A stretch of DNA of 64,000 nucleotides from Hypomyces perniciosus. Lineage: Eukaryota; Ascomycota; Sordariomycetes; Hypocreales; Hypocreaceae. Location: contig SPDT01000005.1 in NCBI GenBank assembly GCA_008477525.1, positions 4,712,001 through 4,776,000 on the forward strand, in the 5' to 3' direction. Each line of letters begins with the position of its first letter. The stretch's first letter is position 1. Made by a program: the position numbers and the translations under genes. The notes beneath the pieces were generated by a model. It saw nothing but the letters and a program-made list of their open reading frames with translations. It ran no database searches and was not told the origin of the DNA. Shown piece by piece: positions 23,001-34,636 of the stretch.

Positions 23001-25045
23001 GTTGAGGAGGGTTTTCTGTAATATTAATAGTTTTTTGTATAATATACTGTAAAGGGGGCTTTAAAGGAGTTTTGGTTTTTTACTGTAATTATTAGCTTTT
23101 AAGGGAATCTATAAATTAACTTTAAGGCAGTATAGTAGAAGTTTAGTAGCTTTTTTTATAGAGAATAGTAAATAGAACTCTTTATATAGTTTAAAGGGAA
23201 TATATTTTTAAAGATTTATAGGTTTTTTAAACTAAAGTACTTTTTTAATATTAAATAAGCTGATAGCTTAAAGGAAATATACTTCCTTTTTACTATTCCT
23301 TTTAATGTAGCAGTATTTTATTTATAATATTAAAGCTAATATAAACTAGGCTTTTTATATAGCTTTAATATTCCTAGGCTTTTTTTTATTTGCGAATTAT
23401 AGCTGTAGGCTAGCTTTTTTATAGTTAATTTCCTTTTTAGCTATATTATATATTACCTGGTTAGCCTTAGCTTAAAGCTTACTGAAGATTAGGTTATAGT
23501 TTAGTTTATTTATTATATAAGTATATTAATATTTAATATAGCTATATAGATTTAAGTAAATAATAGTAATATACTTAATTTTTACCTTTTTATAGATTTT
23601 AATAAATATTTTAATTTTCCTTTTAATGATTTTAATTTATAAAAGGTGTAATTTTTAGGTAAAGGAGGAGTTTATAATAGTATAAAGGTTATAGCTGGTA
23701 TTAAATAGTGCTGTAATAGGTGTATTTTTTATTTTGGCTTATAATGTTGCTGATTTGCTGGTTATTTGCTCTTTAAACTTTTTTTATCCTTTTAGTTTTT
23801 CTTTTATAGGTTTTAATGCTTAATTTTATATTAAAGTTAATCTTTTAATTTATTATTAAAGTTACTGTCTTTTTTGCTGTTAGTATATTAGTTATTATTA
23901 TTAGATTTGCGGTTAGCGATTTAGATTTAATGCGTTTAGGCTTTATAGCCTTTTTTATAAAACTAGGCAATATATCCCTTTTTCCTGTAATAGTAATATA
24001 TAGTCTCCCTGGCAGTATTTGCCTTACTTGCTAAAAAGCTGCATTAGCGCTAGTTCTTTATATAGTTTATACCCTTTATCCGGGTATTGCCTTTTTTATT
24101 AACTGCTTATATATAGTCCTTTAAAGTATAATATAGTTAAAGCTTATTATATTTTTTTTACTGGGAGTAGCTTATTAAGGCGGCTCTTGCGTTTTATTAG
24201 TCTAGATCTAATTATTTAACGCGGCTAGCAATATCCTAAACTTTAATAAACTATTTACTATAGGTAAATAATAGGTTTACTATTGCTAAGTAGAATTATA
24301 GCTTTAAAGATAATGCTTTTTTAAAGAAAATAATTTTAGTTTAATTAGTTTAGTTATTACTGCCTGCTTTAAAGAGCTTTTATTTAAAGTAAAAAAGGAA
24401 AAATAAAAGTAAAGTTTTATCTTTTTATTTGAAAGTATATAGCTTTTATACAGCTTAGTTTTAAAGTCTTTAATCTTTATAAATATAGTCTAGGTATTAT
24501 ATAAATTCTACTAGGTTATAATTCCTGTTAGTTCCTTTTAATATATAAAAGGTAGCGATTACTTGTTTAGGTATAGTATTTAAATAGGAGTTAATAAAGT
24601 ATTACTGTTTTTTATTACTGTTATACAACTTTTTATTAAGTTTAAGCTTTTTATGTATATTTTATATTTATATAGTATATTCCCTTTATTTTCCTGAGAA
24701 TTTAAATAGGTTAAAGAGTAGCTTCCTTTTAACCCTGGGAGCTTATATAAACTCTATTATAGAGGTCAATATAGGCTTTATAGTTGCAGCCTATGTAAGT
24801 TTTTGCTTAGGCTGTAGAAGGAATAATATCTTGTTTTCCTGGCTATCTAGCCTTTAAGTCGCTAATGCTATAAAGTCTAGCTTTTTTATTAGTGCAGCTA
24901 TTTATTCCTGTAAAGGTAGAACAGCTTGCTTAATCCGCGACTATATATTATTGCCTTTAAAGGCTTAGTCTCTGAAATTTGCTATTTTCCTTTTGCAGTA
25001 AGAGTTCTGTTATTTATTGGCTAAGTAGTAGCTGAGCTATAGATA

Positions 25046-25271
25046 TATAATGGGTGTAGCTTAACTGGGAAGCATGCAGTTAGGGCACCTCTATATTGTC
25101 TATCTATAGCTGAAGGAAGGAAGCTTTATACTAGCTATGTATATGTTACATAGTTGTGTGTATAGGGTTATGGCCGAGGTGGTTTCCTAATTAGGCAAGC
25201 GGTCTAGTATTGGTTATATTTCCGGATTCGGCGTAGTTGTGATTCCGGGAGACATGGCCTAGCCTGTGACA
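25046..25271 (-). repeat. 5' LTR of element A' (lightly mutated)
   Basis: 226 bp with few differences from the LTR of element A. The adjoining 11-nt self-priming site (25035-25045) and its LTR complement are both retained. The target duplication ATAAC follows. Confidence 0.92.
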
Positions 25272-26110
25272 ATAACCTAGAAAAATAAAGTAAAAAAGTA
25301 AAGGTTTTTCTTTAAATAGGATATTATAATAAAAAAAGAAAATCAATAGAATTAAATAGTTTTAAAGTAAAATTTAAAAAAGTAATACTTTAATTATAGT
25401 AAGATAAAGCTATATTTGAAAAAAAAGGAAAATATAATATTTTTTTTATTTTTTTATAAATATAAATATATAGTTTAATATATAAAGCAGTTATTTTATT
25501 ATATATAAATTACTATTCTTTAAAAATAACCTTTCTAATTTATTTTTTAATTGTTTTTGAATTTTTTATAACTATGATTTAATTATAAAAGATTTTATTA
25601 AAAAGGTTTATTATTAATTATTTAATGTAATTAACTTTATTAATATATTTATTATAAATAAAAAAACCTTTAATAAAATCTTTTATTTTAAAAAGGTTAA
25701 ACTTAGCTTTATTTCTTTATTTAATTATTTACTTTAAATAAAGCTTTAATAAATAAATATTATTTAATTAATATTTTTATTTTAACTTTATTTAAATTTA
25801 AAAGTATTTTATTATTTAAATTATAAATAATATTAATATTAATTAATTAAATTTATTAATATATCTAAAAATTACGTTTTTCTTATTTATATTATTTTTA
25901 TTTTTATTATTATTTATAAAAGCTTATACCTTTAAAGAATACTTTGAATACGATACTTTTCAAGGTTTTTAATTATATTTGTAAAATATTATATATACTA
26001 TTAGAAGCAAATTCTTTAAACTTATTTATATTTTAATACAGATTTTATGTATTTATAGCTAGCTTTTTTATACTTTTTTAATATATATAAAAGGTATATT
26101 ATCCCTTTTC
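25272..26110. repeat. Repeat R, right portion (copy 1)
   Basis: It aligns closely with 49105-49990 in the second RIP block, including shared CTAGAAAAATAAAG-like and long AT-rich stretches. No coding signature survives. It is probably a RIP-ruined DNA or LINE element of unknown class. Confidence 0.65.
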
Positions 26111-26720
26111 CTTCCTTCCTTCCCTTTTTCCCTCTTTATCTACACTTTGCATATCAAATGGTAGCAATCTAACGTTTTCTCGATCGCAAGACCTTTATAA
26201 AACGCAACTAAACCAGCAACCAAACAGCTATCCAAACAGCTATCAAACAGCAACCAAATATTCAAAAAGCCAGCTATTCGCAACCAAAACAGCTATCCAA
26301 ACCGCCAACTAAAGCCGCATTAAATGAACCTTGTGTATTTCTTTATTCTAGCTGTTCCTTTAACTAGGCTATACAGCTTCAACAACATTCCTTCAAGCTT
26401 TCCTTCAATTTAATTGGTTTCGCGATAAATACGTCAAATCGATCCAATCGGCCGGCAGCCCAGCTAGGCCAACACGAACAATAATGTCTAAGACAGCTAT
26501 ATTGTCTAGATCGTCAACGCCGGACCTGTGGATCGTGTGGAACACTCTTTGGATCACGGAATCAGCTATTTCATTATCCTCAGACCTTATGCCGACCAGA
26601 ACCGAGACCTAGACCAATTCGACCCGGAAGACCCTGACCAGCTGGATCAATTCGACCCCGAAGATCCGGATCTATTTAATCTACTCGATCAGTAGTAGTA
26701 AAACTATTAATTTCCTTTTT
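26111..26720 (+). other. Low-mutation island with short repeats and a decayed acidic reading frame
   Basis: Between two AT-rich stretches, this segment has near-normal composition. At about 26200-26310 the motif AACAGCTATCCAAAC recurs in variants. From about 26530 to 26699 a plus-strand frame runs to a TAG with an 11-residue acidic repeat (DQFDPEDPDQL, then DQFDPEDPDLF). The frame contains TAG and TAA codons farther upstream, so any gene is broken. No family was recognised. Confidence 0.35.
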
Positions 26721-27420
26721 AATATACCTATATATCAAGGCAGCGAGACTAGCGTTCTGGCCTATAACTTTTACTAGATTATTAATATAGCCATTTATAA
26801 TAAACTTTAAGTGCAGGTTTCTTTATTTATATTAAAGTCTATTGATAGCTATTTATTTTATAGGCTAAATTAATGGTTCCATATATATTAATATATCCCT
26901 AGTGCCAAGTATTAATATGATATTCATAAAGTATAGCCGCTATCTAGCATTTAATTTAAAAGTATATATATTTATAATAATTCGCCTATAAGAAAGAAAG
27001 AGAATTTATTATTTACCTCTTTATTATATTTAAATAATAAATTTAAAGGCAAACAAATAATATTTTTATATTAGCGTTATAGGAAAGGATTTTTCATATA
27101 TATTAGATGTAACGTATTATAGGCAGTATAGCTATTTTCCTATATAGTAAAGTATATTAAACGTTATTATATAAAGGCTCAAGTGTCATAAAAGGCATAA
27201 AGTATATTATAAGGATAGATATTAAATATAATATTGAGCCCTTGGAATAAGCTATTTTATCGCTATATATAAAGTACAGACTATAAGTTTATATATTATG
27301 CCCCTAAAGAATAGGATAACTTCGCCCAACCTTTACAAAGAGACAAAAAGGATATGGCCTGTTACCTCTTTTGTTCAAAGTATCTGCATTTTCTTATAGT
27401 GGGAAATAGTAGCGTAGCGA
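26721..27420. other. AT-rich RIP-like spacer
   Basis: About 700 bp of AT-rich sequence with no open frame and no recognisable transposon motif. It separates the transposon nest from the NRPS remnant. Confidence 0.5.
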
Positions 27421-27424
27421 CGAA

Positions 27425-28270
27425 GATTTATAATTTATCGCTGAACTGGATCTGGGACAGTGCTGTTCCATATCCATATCTCGTCTAGGTCCTCCTGTAT
27501 GGCCATCTCGATCCCAGCTAGCATCTGCTTAGCATCCGCACTATTAAACTGGCGCATCATATACTCAAGCCGCTCTAGCAACTTCTATATAGTTCGTGGC
27601 GTAATCACCCTTAAGTCGAAGCTGGCTATAGCTAAAATATTATCCGCGCCAAACTGCATCTCAAGCACGAGAGCATACATGTTAATCCATTATTATTGGC
27701 CACTATACTGCCACTTCCCCTAATCCTGGCTAGAGCTGTTCTCTTGCGGCTGGATGTTAAGTAATGTCTGGAATATATATGCCTGCCGACCCGTAAAGGA
27801 TATCCTAGCAATTCGATGCAATCTAGTCTGCTTAAAGGGAATCATTTCTGTTATTTGCCATTAGGTCATTTGCAGATGTTCCGAAACCTTCTAGTGCTTG
27901 CTCGCCAACTTCATGCGCACCGGAACCGTTACGATTGTCGGGGCCGCCATCTCGTCAATACCGACGACAGGCGCACTCCTACCAGACACTGTGACATCAA
28001 ACAAGACATCATCATATAGTCTCCTGGCTGCTTTGATGACAACAACAAAAGACCTTCTTGGTGTGGTGTGCATGGATATGCGTCTTTTATAGCGACGGAG
28101 TCCAATTAACACTGAACAGAATTGTCCTGAAAAAGCAAAGGGAGGTCCAAGCTGTCTCCCAGCAGAGCAAAGGGCTGGATATCCTCTGGCATATTGTCCG
28201 CTAAATGAAGCCCCTTGCTAGCCACATAGTCGAGCCTAGGATGGCTAAAGATATCTGTCACTGCCCGTTC
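27425..28270 (-). pseudogene. NRPS remnant: carrier-domain end, linker and condensation-domain C-terminal half
   Basis: On the minus strand from about 28270, one frame gives the end of a carrier domain (VTDIFSHPRLD), then a PEDIQPFALL linker. A frame from 28112 to about 27425 reads the C-terminal half of a condensation domain: DDVLFDVTVSGRSAPVVGID, then PTIVTVPVRM, then EMIPFKQT, then FQTLLNIQPQE, and finally IWIWNSTVP, the usual hand-over to an adenylation domain. Stops within the second frame are TAG or TAA where Gln or Trp is expected, as from RIP. The N-terminal half of the condensation domain, with its HHxxxDG site, is missing between the two pieces. This is the debris of a fungal multimodular NRPS. 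Confidence 0.72.
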
Positions 28271-28614
28271 AAACTTGGAGAACTCCGAATTCTCGCCGTT
28301 CTCTCTATACTCCTGCTCGCTCCTGTGGGAGCTCGTCCTACATCCATCCTACGTATCCGATTTAGAGATATCCGAGTGGTAGACTCCAACCTCGCCAAAT
28401 AATGAAGAAGAACTCCCGCGCCATGAGGTAATTTTGCTCCCAATCTCAGCTTCAAACAACCATGCTATCTTTCCCTTAGCGGCGGGTGATATTTGCAAGT
28501 ATTCTCAAATCCTACCCTGCTACCATCGAGTTCTTCACGGCGTCCTGTCCAGCAAGAAACGCCGTGTCGACTTTGCCCTGACTTAACGTGCATCAGCAGA
28601 GAGGATTTATGCAC

Positions 28615-29437
28615 TTAAACAAGTCTGGCGATGAAGTTCGCAGCAGCTTCGGCATCCGTTGCATAGGTAAGGTGTGGTAACAAGATGATGCTGCCCCCCT
28701 TGCAAATGTTGTCGCCAGCATTGCAGAAGACTCTGGTCTTGGATGGGCTGATGTTGTCGAAGGGGCGGTTGGCATAAGGATCGCCAAAGGTCACAATGGC
28801 GCTGACCTTGGACATGGTGGCGGCATCAAGGTTGGAGGCTGCGTGGTGGACGACCATGCCGCCCTGAGAGTAACCACTGAGAACAAGCTTGGTGTTGGGA
28901 CACCTTTGAAGGGTAGTCCTAACCCTTGCAGCCCTTTTCATCGGGTGTTAGTATGTAATGGTTTCTTGAGAAAGATTCTGGATATTGCTTTGGTGCAACT
29001 TACAGGTTGACGCCATTTTGTGCTGATCCCGTCAAGAAGCCATCCACAGAAGCCGGATAGTCAAAACCCTGAACACCCAATCTCCGGCCCCCGATCTTCC
29101 CCGCCAGAGATCTGAAGAGCCAAGGGCCTACAAGCACACCGGTGTTTCCCGGGTCACAAGTGCCACGGGCAAACAAGATGGTCACGTCGCCGCAGGCATC
29201 ATTTCTAGTGTTGGGAATGCCGAAGAACGCTCCGAGGACTGCTCCGCCAGCACTGATAGTTCCGCATGCGTTCTGTACGAGGATGTTAATTGGGAAGAGA
29301 GAGGTGAGCTTGGCGAGGAATTCATTGATGGCAGGCCAGTCTCGGGGAGCGAGCTCGTGAGCTGGAGGAGCTTGAGGGGTTGGGTAGGCGAGGACTTGAC
29401 CCGCCAGGAGGGTGGTAAGAAGGACGAGAGGGCGCAT
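28615..29437 (-). CDS. Cutinase (secreted serine esterase)
   Basis: Two exons, 29437-29004 and 28933-28615, with a 70-bp intron (GTAAGT donor, TACTAAC branch, AAG acceptor), encode 250 residues. The start was placed at 29437 because an N-terminal signal peptide follows (MRPLVLLTTLLAGQVLAYPT). Cutinase-family features are the ARGTCDPGNTG segment, the nucleophile elbow GYSQGG with Ser167, Asp219 in AGDNICKGG and His232 in LPHLTYA. Cysteines are in place for the usual two disulfides. The enzyme hydrolyses cutin and other polyesters outside the cell, in plant colonisation or saprotrophy (family knowledge). An upstream in-frame extension to 29566 is probably 5' UTR. It neighbours an NRPS remnant at the edge of a RIP block. 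Confidence 0.93.
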
Positions 29438-32400
29438 CTTGAAGGCTAGATAGGGAAGGGAAACTTGATGAGGTTCTATCGCCAGCGGGGGGTGGTCAAA
29501 AGGACTCAGCTGGTGAGTGATGGGGGGAGAAGGTTGCTTATGGGCCTGGTGATATCCATTTCTCATGAAGGGAGTATCCGTGGACTTTATATACTTATGT
29601 CAGATAATATCGGTCTAGTTGGAATAACTATAAATTGGGTATATAAAGGAGCCGGTGCTCTTACGTGAGGTGAAGCAGAACGTGTGGCGTTCTCTTTCTA
29701 GGATGAAATGACCCTCTCTGCAAAACATATCTAACCTCTTTCCCCACGATCTTTGCCTCGACCATGCAGCAGATCTGTTACCCCATCTCAGGCTCTGTTC
29801 ACAATGAGGGCCACACCACCTCGCGGGCATTCCATGGTGCAAGGAGAAATACCCAGATTGGGATTGGGGCGTTAAATTCGCTCCAGGACCATCCCGTCTC
29901 TACAGCTTTCACTTCTCGGAACAGACGAAACTATACTACGTTGTGGCTTAAGGTCCCGTTACTTTGTGGGCTGCCAAGTTGGACGAAGTCTGTTCTCCTT
30001 GTCTCTCCGCTTAGACGCCGCGCCGGCGCCGCCTCTCCACATTCGTGTCGGGAAGAGTGGACCGGGAGAACACGGACCTTGGAGTAGACGATCATTCTTT
30101 GCCGTTTGGGCTGATGAAAGTTTTGCCGGAATTCTTTTGAGCACAAAAGCTGCTGTCGTACTAGGTCTTTTCTGATGAGTTACTACTTGACTCTCTTTAG
30201 AAACCGATTTGCCAACGAACTCTACCTCGGGACAGAGGATCTACCGGTAGTTTTCCTGAGCGACGATCCCCCTCATAGGATACCTCGTTTCGGGACTGGC
30301 GCGGCGTCTTGTTTCGTCTACTCCAACATTAGGTGGAAGATCTACCATCTTCAAGACATAAATACGGCGCGGAGTGCAGTCAGCAGGCAGGCCAAGCGCC
30401 CCTTACAGCTCAGGACTCGGCTCTATGACCCATCCGGGTTACTCTCAAGGGATGTCTTCTGCATCTCTTCCGCCATCAGCCTCGACCCCTCACCTCGAGC
30501 CCCCGATTCTCAAATGATCTCGGCTTCACAAGCCAAAAAGTGTTGAAAGAAAGGAAGAATCCTCACCGCACCCTTTTGCCGTAGACTCCTTCAGCCGTGG
30601 TGGCATCATGGGACTAACCCAAAGTCTGGACTCTGAGGCGCAGGGCTTGGAGTCCAGTAGGTAATGCAGATTGGACAAACAAACCCTGCATTCAACAATA
30701 GCACCTGAAAGGCAAATCTTGGTTAGAGAGTGGATAGAACTTGCGGAGGTCCAAACGGCCAAGACTCATTCACCAGAACCTATCCCAGATCTGTTAAATA
30801 TAGACAGGGTTCTCATATAAACAGAGCCCAATCCGAGCCCTTCCCTTACCCTCCCCGCAATCGCCAATACATCCCACATTTTCGTCCCCCACACAATAGC
30901 ACATGCAAATATATGCTGCCCTCTCTTGTCATGGGCTAGGGATTTTACTTAAACAGCGCAGCTCATTTGGGATGCCAAGCTGTCAGATGCTGACATTTTC
31001 TCGCTAATTTTCGTCTCGCTTGACCAGAACGGACGAGGACCAAGACGGAGGAAATATTTCCCACGACTGGACAAGGAGGCTTGAGAAATGTGTTTCTTCC
31101 CCCACAGTTCGTAGTTGAGTTCTCAGCACCCCGGATTTTATCCCACTTTAGGAAAGTCTGATGACATGTGGGGAGACAATACGGACACAACTCAAGGTGC
31201 TTACTATTATCTATGTACTGCTAGAAAATATCCTGAAACCCCACAAGTCGAAGTGATCCACGACTTGGCTTCGTGGATTGGTGGGCCTTGTGGACAGAAT
31301 TTATAGGACTGTGAGCATCTACAAGCCAAGATCCGGAGAAGTGAACGCAATGCAGCCAGCATTTCACCTCTCTCATCGCATTGGCCCAGCCCTTAAGGCC
31401 AAGATCTTCCACAAAGCATCTTTATTCTCTCGCTTTCGTAGCCAAGAAATCCAGGTAAATCGCTCATACAAGAGTCATCGCAATTCGATCTCTTCAGTGG
31501 TCCACATGGACGCGCAAGCTGCGCTTCCAACCATTTTGCTCAATAGCTCATCTCCCAGCGATAAATGGGGGTCCAATCGATAGGGAATATGGTTCCGAGC
31601 GCCAGGGATAGAAGCTTCCGTATTCTTCCTCTCATTCTGTGGAATTTTCTCGACTCGTTATTATTCAGTACTCCTTGCGATTGAAGATGAGGTAGGGCAC
31701 CCGTCTCCCTTGCTGGGAGGTAAACGGTCATCAGTCCTTGTACGGCTCAAATTGTTATGCTGCATTTTGCATTTTGCGTTTCGCATCAGATGTTTATCAT
31801 CTTCGCACCCGACCTCGCAACAATCTCCATCGCCACCATCCCTACCTTGCCACCTCACTCTGTATGCCCGCGTGGCAAATAATGTGTGACTTCTCGTCTT
31901 GCAAACTGATACTTTGCATCATCTTCAATTCTTCAACAGCTGAGTGAAATAAATTACCACGGCTCGTGAGCCTTATAGATCGCCTCTTCAACACACTCTC
32001 AGCGGAGGCTGGAGGTATGTGTAATGCGCCTTGCAGAGTTTCGTCAGGTACCTAGGCGGAATATGACGACGATTCCGATCAGACTTTGTGACATAAATGT
32101 GAGCAGGTACGAAGTACAGCTTAAAGGCTTTGGTCATGCAGTCTCAATCATTGGGAGCTCATTTCGATGAGCTTTGTGTTATTGCTTGCCGAGCTGTCTT
32201 CGTGCATCCCAGAGCAGTTTTATTGCTTCACTACGAAGTACTGTATCCCATTACATCGTATACGAGATTACCAACAGAAAACGACATCTTCAATATCTTG
32301 CACTATTGCAATGCTAAATGCAGGGTTGAGAGCGGGAACCCAACATTCATGGGTCTTCCCACCTAACCCAGCCACCATGGTGACGGAAATGTAACCGACA

Positions 32401-32822
32401 GCGCCAAGAAACGCGAGCATTATGGAGCTTCAATAATAATTCCCAGCCCATTTGGCTATTTCTACGTTCCTCACTGAGAGCAGGCAGTGTCTCATCAAAG
32501 CTCAACTACTATGGAGTACTTCGTGTTTTCGCCAGCTTTGCTTGGCTATGCTACCATGTAAAACTTGTTACCGCTCTAGAACGCTTGTTGAAGATTATTT
32601 TCAGCTCCACGTGTGTTCTCAAGGCGTGCTTCTATCATCAAACAAGGGGTTGGTACGATGGCGGCGGAGGGTGGCTGGGACATCTTCCATGCATCTTTCA
32701 TCACACTCTGTTGCCACCACGAGTATGCATGCTTGTATCGCTCAGCGGCCACAGGAAGTACAACCACCTTTTGCTTACTGGTACTACCTCAAAGCGAGTG
32801 CCCCTAGTCTTAACGAGCGGGA

Positions 32823-32845
32823 TACGAAGTACGAAGTACGAAGTA
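32823..32845. repeat. Tandem TACGAAG repeat
   Basis: Three direct copies of the 7-bp unit TACGAAG followed by TAG. The same core occurs singly at many intergenic sites in the window. Confidence 0.85.
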
Positions 32846-32941
32846 GACCATCCCGAATTCCCGCTTCGGTTCAGCTGAAAACGTTCTCGAATGACAACTG
32901 ACAGATTCAGTTGTTGTCACAAACTCATAAAACCAAGCTAG

Positions 32942-32958
32942 CACACACACACACACAC
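32942..32958. repeat. CA dinucleotide microsatellite
   Basis: About eight and a half CA units in a row in the spacer downstream of the receptor gene. Confidence 0.9.
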
Positions 32959-33138
32959 TCAAAATTAAGCATGAACTAATACTTACATCCCGAGTCATCA
33001 CACCTTTTCTCCCCTACATGCAAACCCCACTGGGTGAAGGCTCTAAATTGTGCAAGGGGGTTATGATTAAAGAATGAACTAGTCATAAATATGGCGTAAC
33101 AAGATCCAAAACTTTCCATGCAATGCTCCAAATATGCA

Positions 33139-34636
33139 TCAGACTGCGTCGAATGGCTTCTCACTTGACTTTGCGTAATTGACTGTAGACGTAGTCGACA
33201 ACTCCATCGAAGACCCTCTACCTACCCACCCTACGACGTAGGGCGTCACCAGCGTGCTGCCTCTATTAATAGTTGAAGGTCCCCTTGAGCTAACGGCAGC
33301 TCTCGTACGGCTCTCGTCTGTGCCGAATAGTCTGGGGAACAGGCGTACAAGGATGATGCGCATGGTTGGTAAACAGGTGCAGACGATGCCGATGTTTACC
33401 TCAAGAGTTGACCACCAGGCCACGCTCCATTGATCCCAGGTTGGGTTGATGAGATCGACGAAGTATATCACAGATTTTAACCGTAGGAGTGAGATAACGG
33501 TAACGCTGCACGACACAGGTTAGTCTGCATGTCGAGAATCTGTGGCATGAGGGTCCTTACAAAGTTCCTATCAAGAACATGATGGTGACGCCAATCTTCT
33601 TCTTCTTCCAATGGAGGTCGAGTTTTCGGATCTGGCTTATAGGCAATGCGATCATCCACAAGTCCACGGCCAGACTCATTGCGGCGTTTGACCACGCAAA
33701 TTGGTTCAGCCGGATACAATGTCCCTGGGGCGGGACATCGGAATATTGTGTCCACGAATACTCAACGGGCGTACACTGAAAGATGGCGACAATCACAAAT
33801 ACAACCCCAAAAACCACATTAAATATGGCGGTGCCCAAAAGGAGTCGTTGGATTGTGGTTCCGGGAAAGACGTAGAGGTAGAAGAGCGATAGACTGAGTT
33901 TAATGAGGGAGATTTCGACGAGGTAGATGATTTCCATCATGAAGAAATACATGGCGAATTCAGGCAATTCGGTGGGTGGTATCGTCCAGACGTCTTTGCC
34001 TAGGCCATGACCGATTAAGCCGATTTGATTGACGACCATTCCTGGGATGCCGATGGCAACGGCTCCAGCGATGACGATGTCGTCCGCTCCGACCCTTTTG
34101 CTTCTGCTGAAGAATTGCTTGAAAAGTAGGCGGGCTGTGACAAAGACAATAGGGATGGTTCCCGTGGCGATGTTCATGGTGCTGTATCCCTCGCGGCTGT
34201 CTCTTATGGGTCGTTGACATGCGTTCTCGGTTACATTCTTGGTCACTGCAAGGAACGGCGCAAGTCAGTCTCTTTTCAGGCATGTATGATGGATTACTCG
34301 AACGCACATAAGGATTCGGAAAGCTTGCAAGATGCCCGGACGCATTTTGTAGCAGCATCTTGGAAGTCTTTGCTTCCACATAAGCATGCCACGTCCGTGA
34401 TGTTACAAGATGATATTTTGACGAGTGAGAGCAAGCAGTTTATCTGGAGGGCACAAGTCAGTAGTGTTCCTAGAAGAATACTAAGTGTATAATCGATGTG
34501 TACATACTGAGCAGGTAGGTAATTCTGTTACCAATTGGCTGAATGAATCTGGCAATTCGGCTGATGCCAATCCATGTTGCTGGCCATATGCCAACGGGGC
34601 CGCCAAAAGGACCCCGAGCCACCGACTTAATCTCAT
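33139..34636 (-). CDS. CFEM-domain seven-transmembrane receptor-like protein (PTH11 type)
   Basis: Four exons (34636-34508, 34443-34308, 34245-33561, 33505-33139) with introns of 64, 62 and 55 bp encode 438 residues in phase. An N-terminal signal peptide (MRLSRWLGVLLAAPLAYG) precedes a CFEM domain with eight cysteines: PTC, INC, SSC, VAC, LC, TKC, ASC and, in exon 3, ENAC. The rest is a seven-helix fungal rhodopsin-like domain, including the conserved segments RVGADD, GLGKDVW, FQCTPVEYSW and WSVAWWSTLEVNIGI. Such proteins are plasma-membrane receptors resembling Pth11 of Magnaporthe, implicated in sensing host surfaces. The Ser-rich cytoplasmic tail is short. The CFEM boundaries rest on my splice reconstruction, which restores cysteine spacing exactly. 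Confidence 0.88.

Larger units (their letters stand above)
19856..25271 (-). mobile_element. RIP-destroyed full-length sister copy of element A (A')
   Basis: It aligns base for base, almost without indels, with the intact element A. The LTRs are 19856-20081 and 25046-25271, each 226 bp, flanked by the target duplication ATAAC (19851-19855 and 25272-25276). Differences from A are overwhelmingly C-to-T and G-to-A on both strands, producing dozens of stops in gag and pol. The right LTR and the sequence just inside it are only lightly mutated, while the interior and left LTR are heavily mutated. It is inserted in repeat R. Confidence 0.93.
29640..33138. other. Intergenic region without a supportable gene
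   Basis: About 3.5 kb of normal base composition. Several frames of 60-150 codons exist on both strands, but none shows a domain, a consistent splice structure or family character. The region holds scattered TACGAAGTA-type motifs, a TACGAAG triplet repeat and a CA microsatellite. A lineage-specific or non-coding transcript cannot be excluded. Confidence 0.5.

Noticed and set aside
29640..33138. Many frames of 60-149 codons in the spacer between cutinase and receptor
   Set aside because: They overlap on both strands, lack domains, splice signals or biased composition, and look like chance frames in normal-GC DNA.
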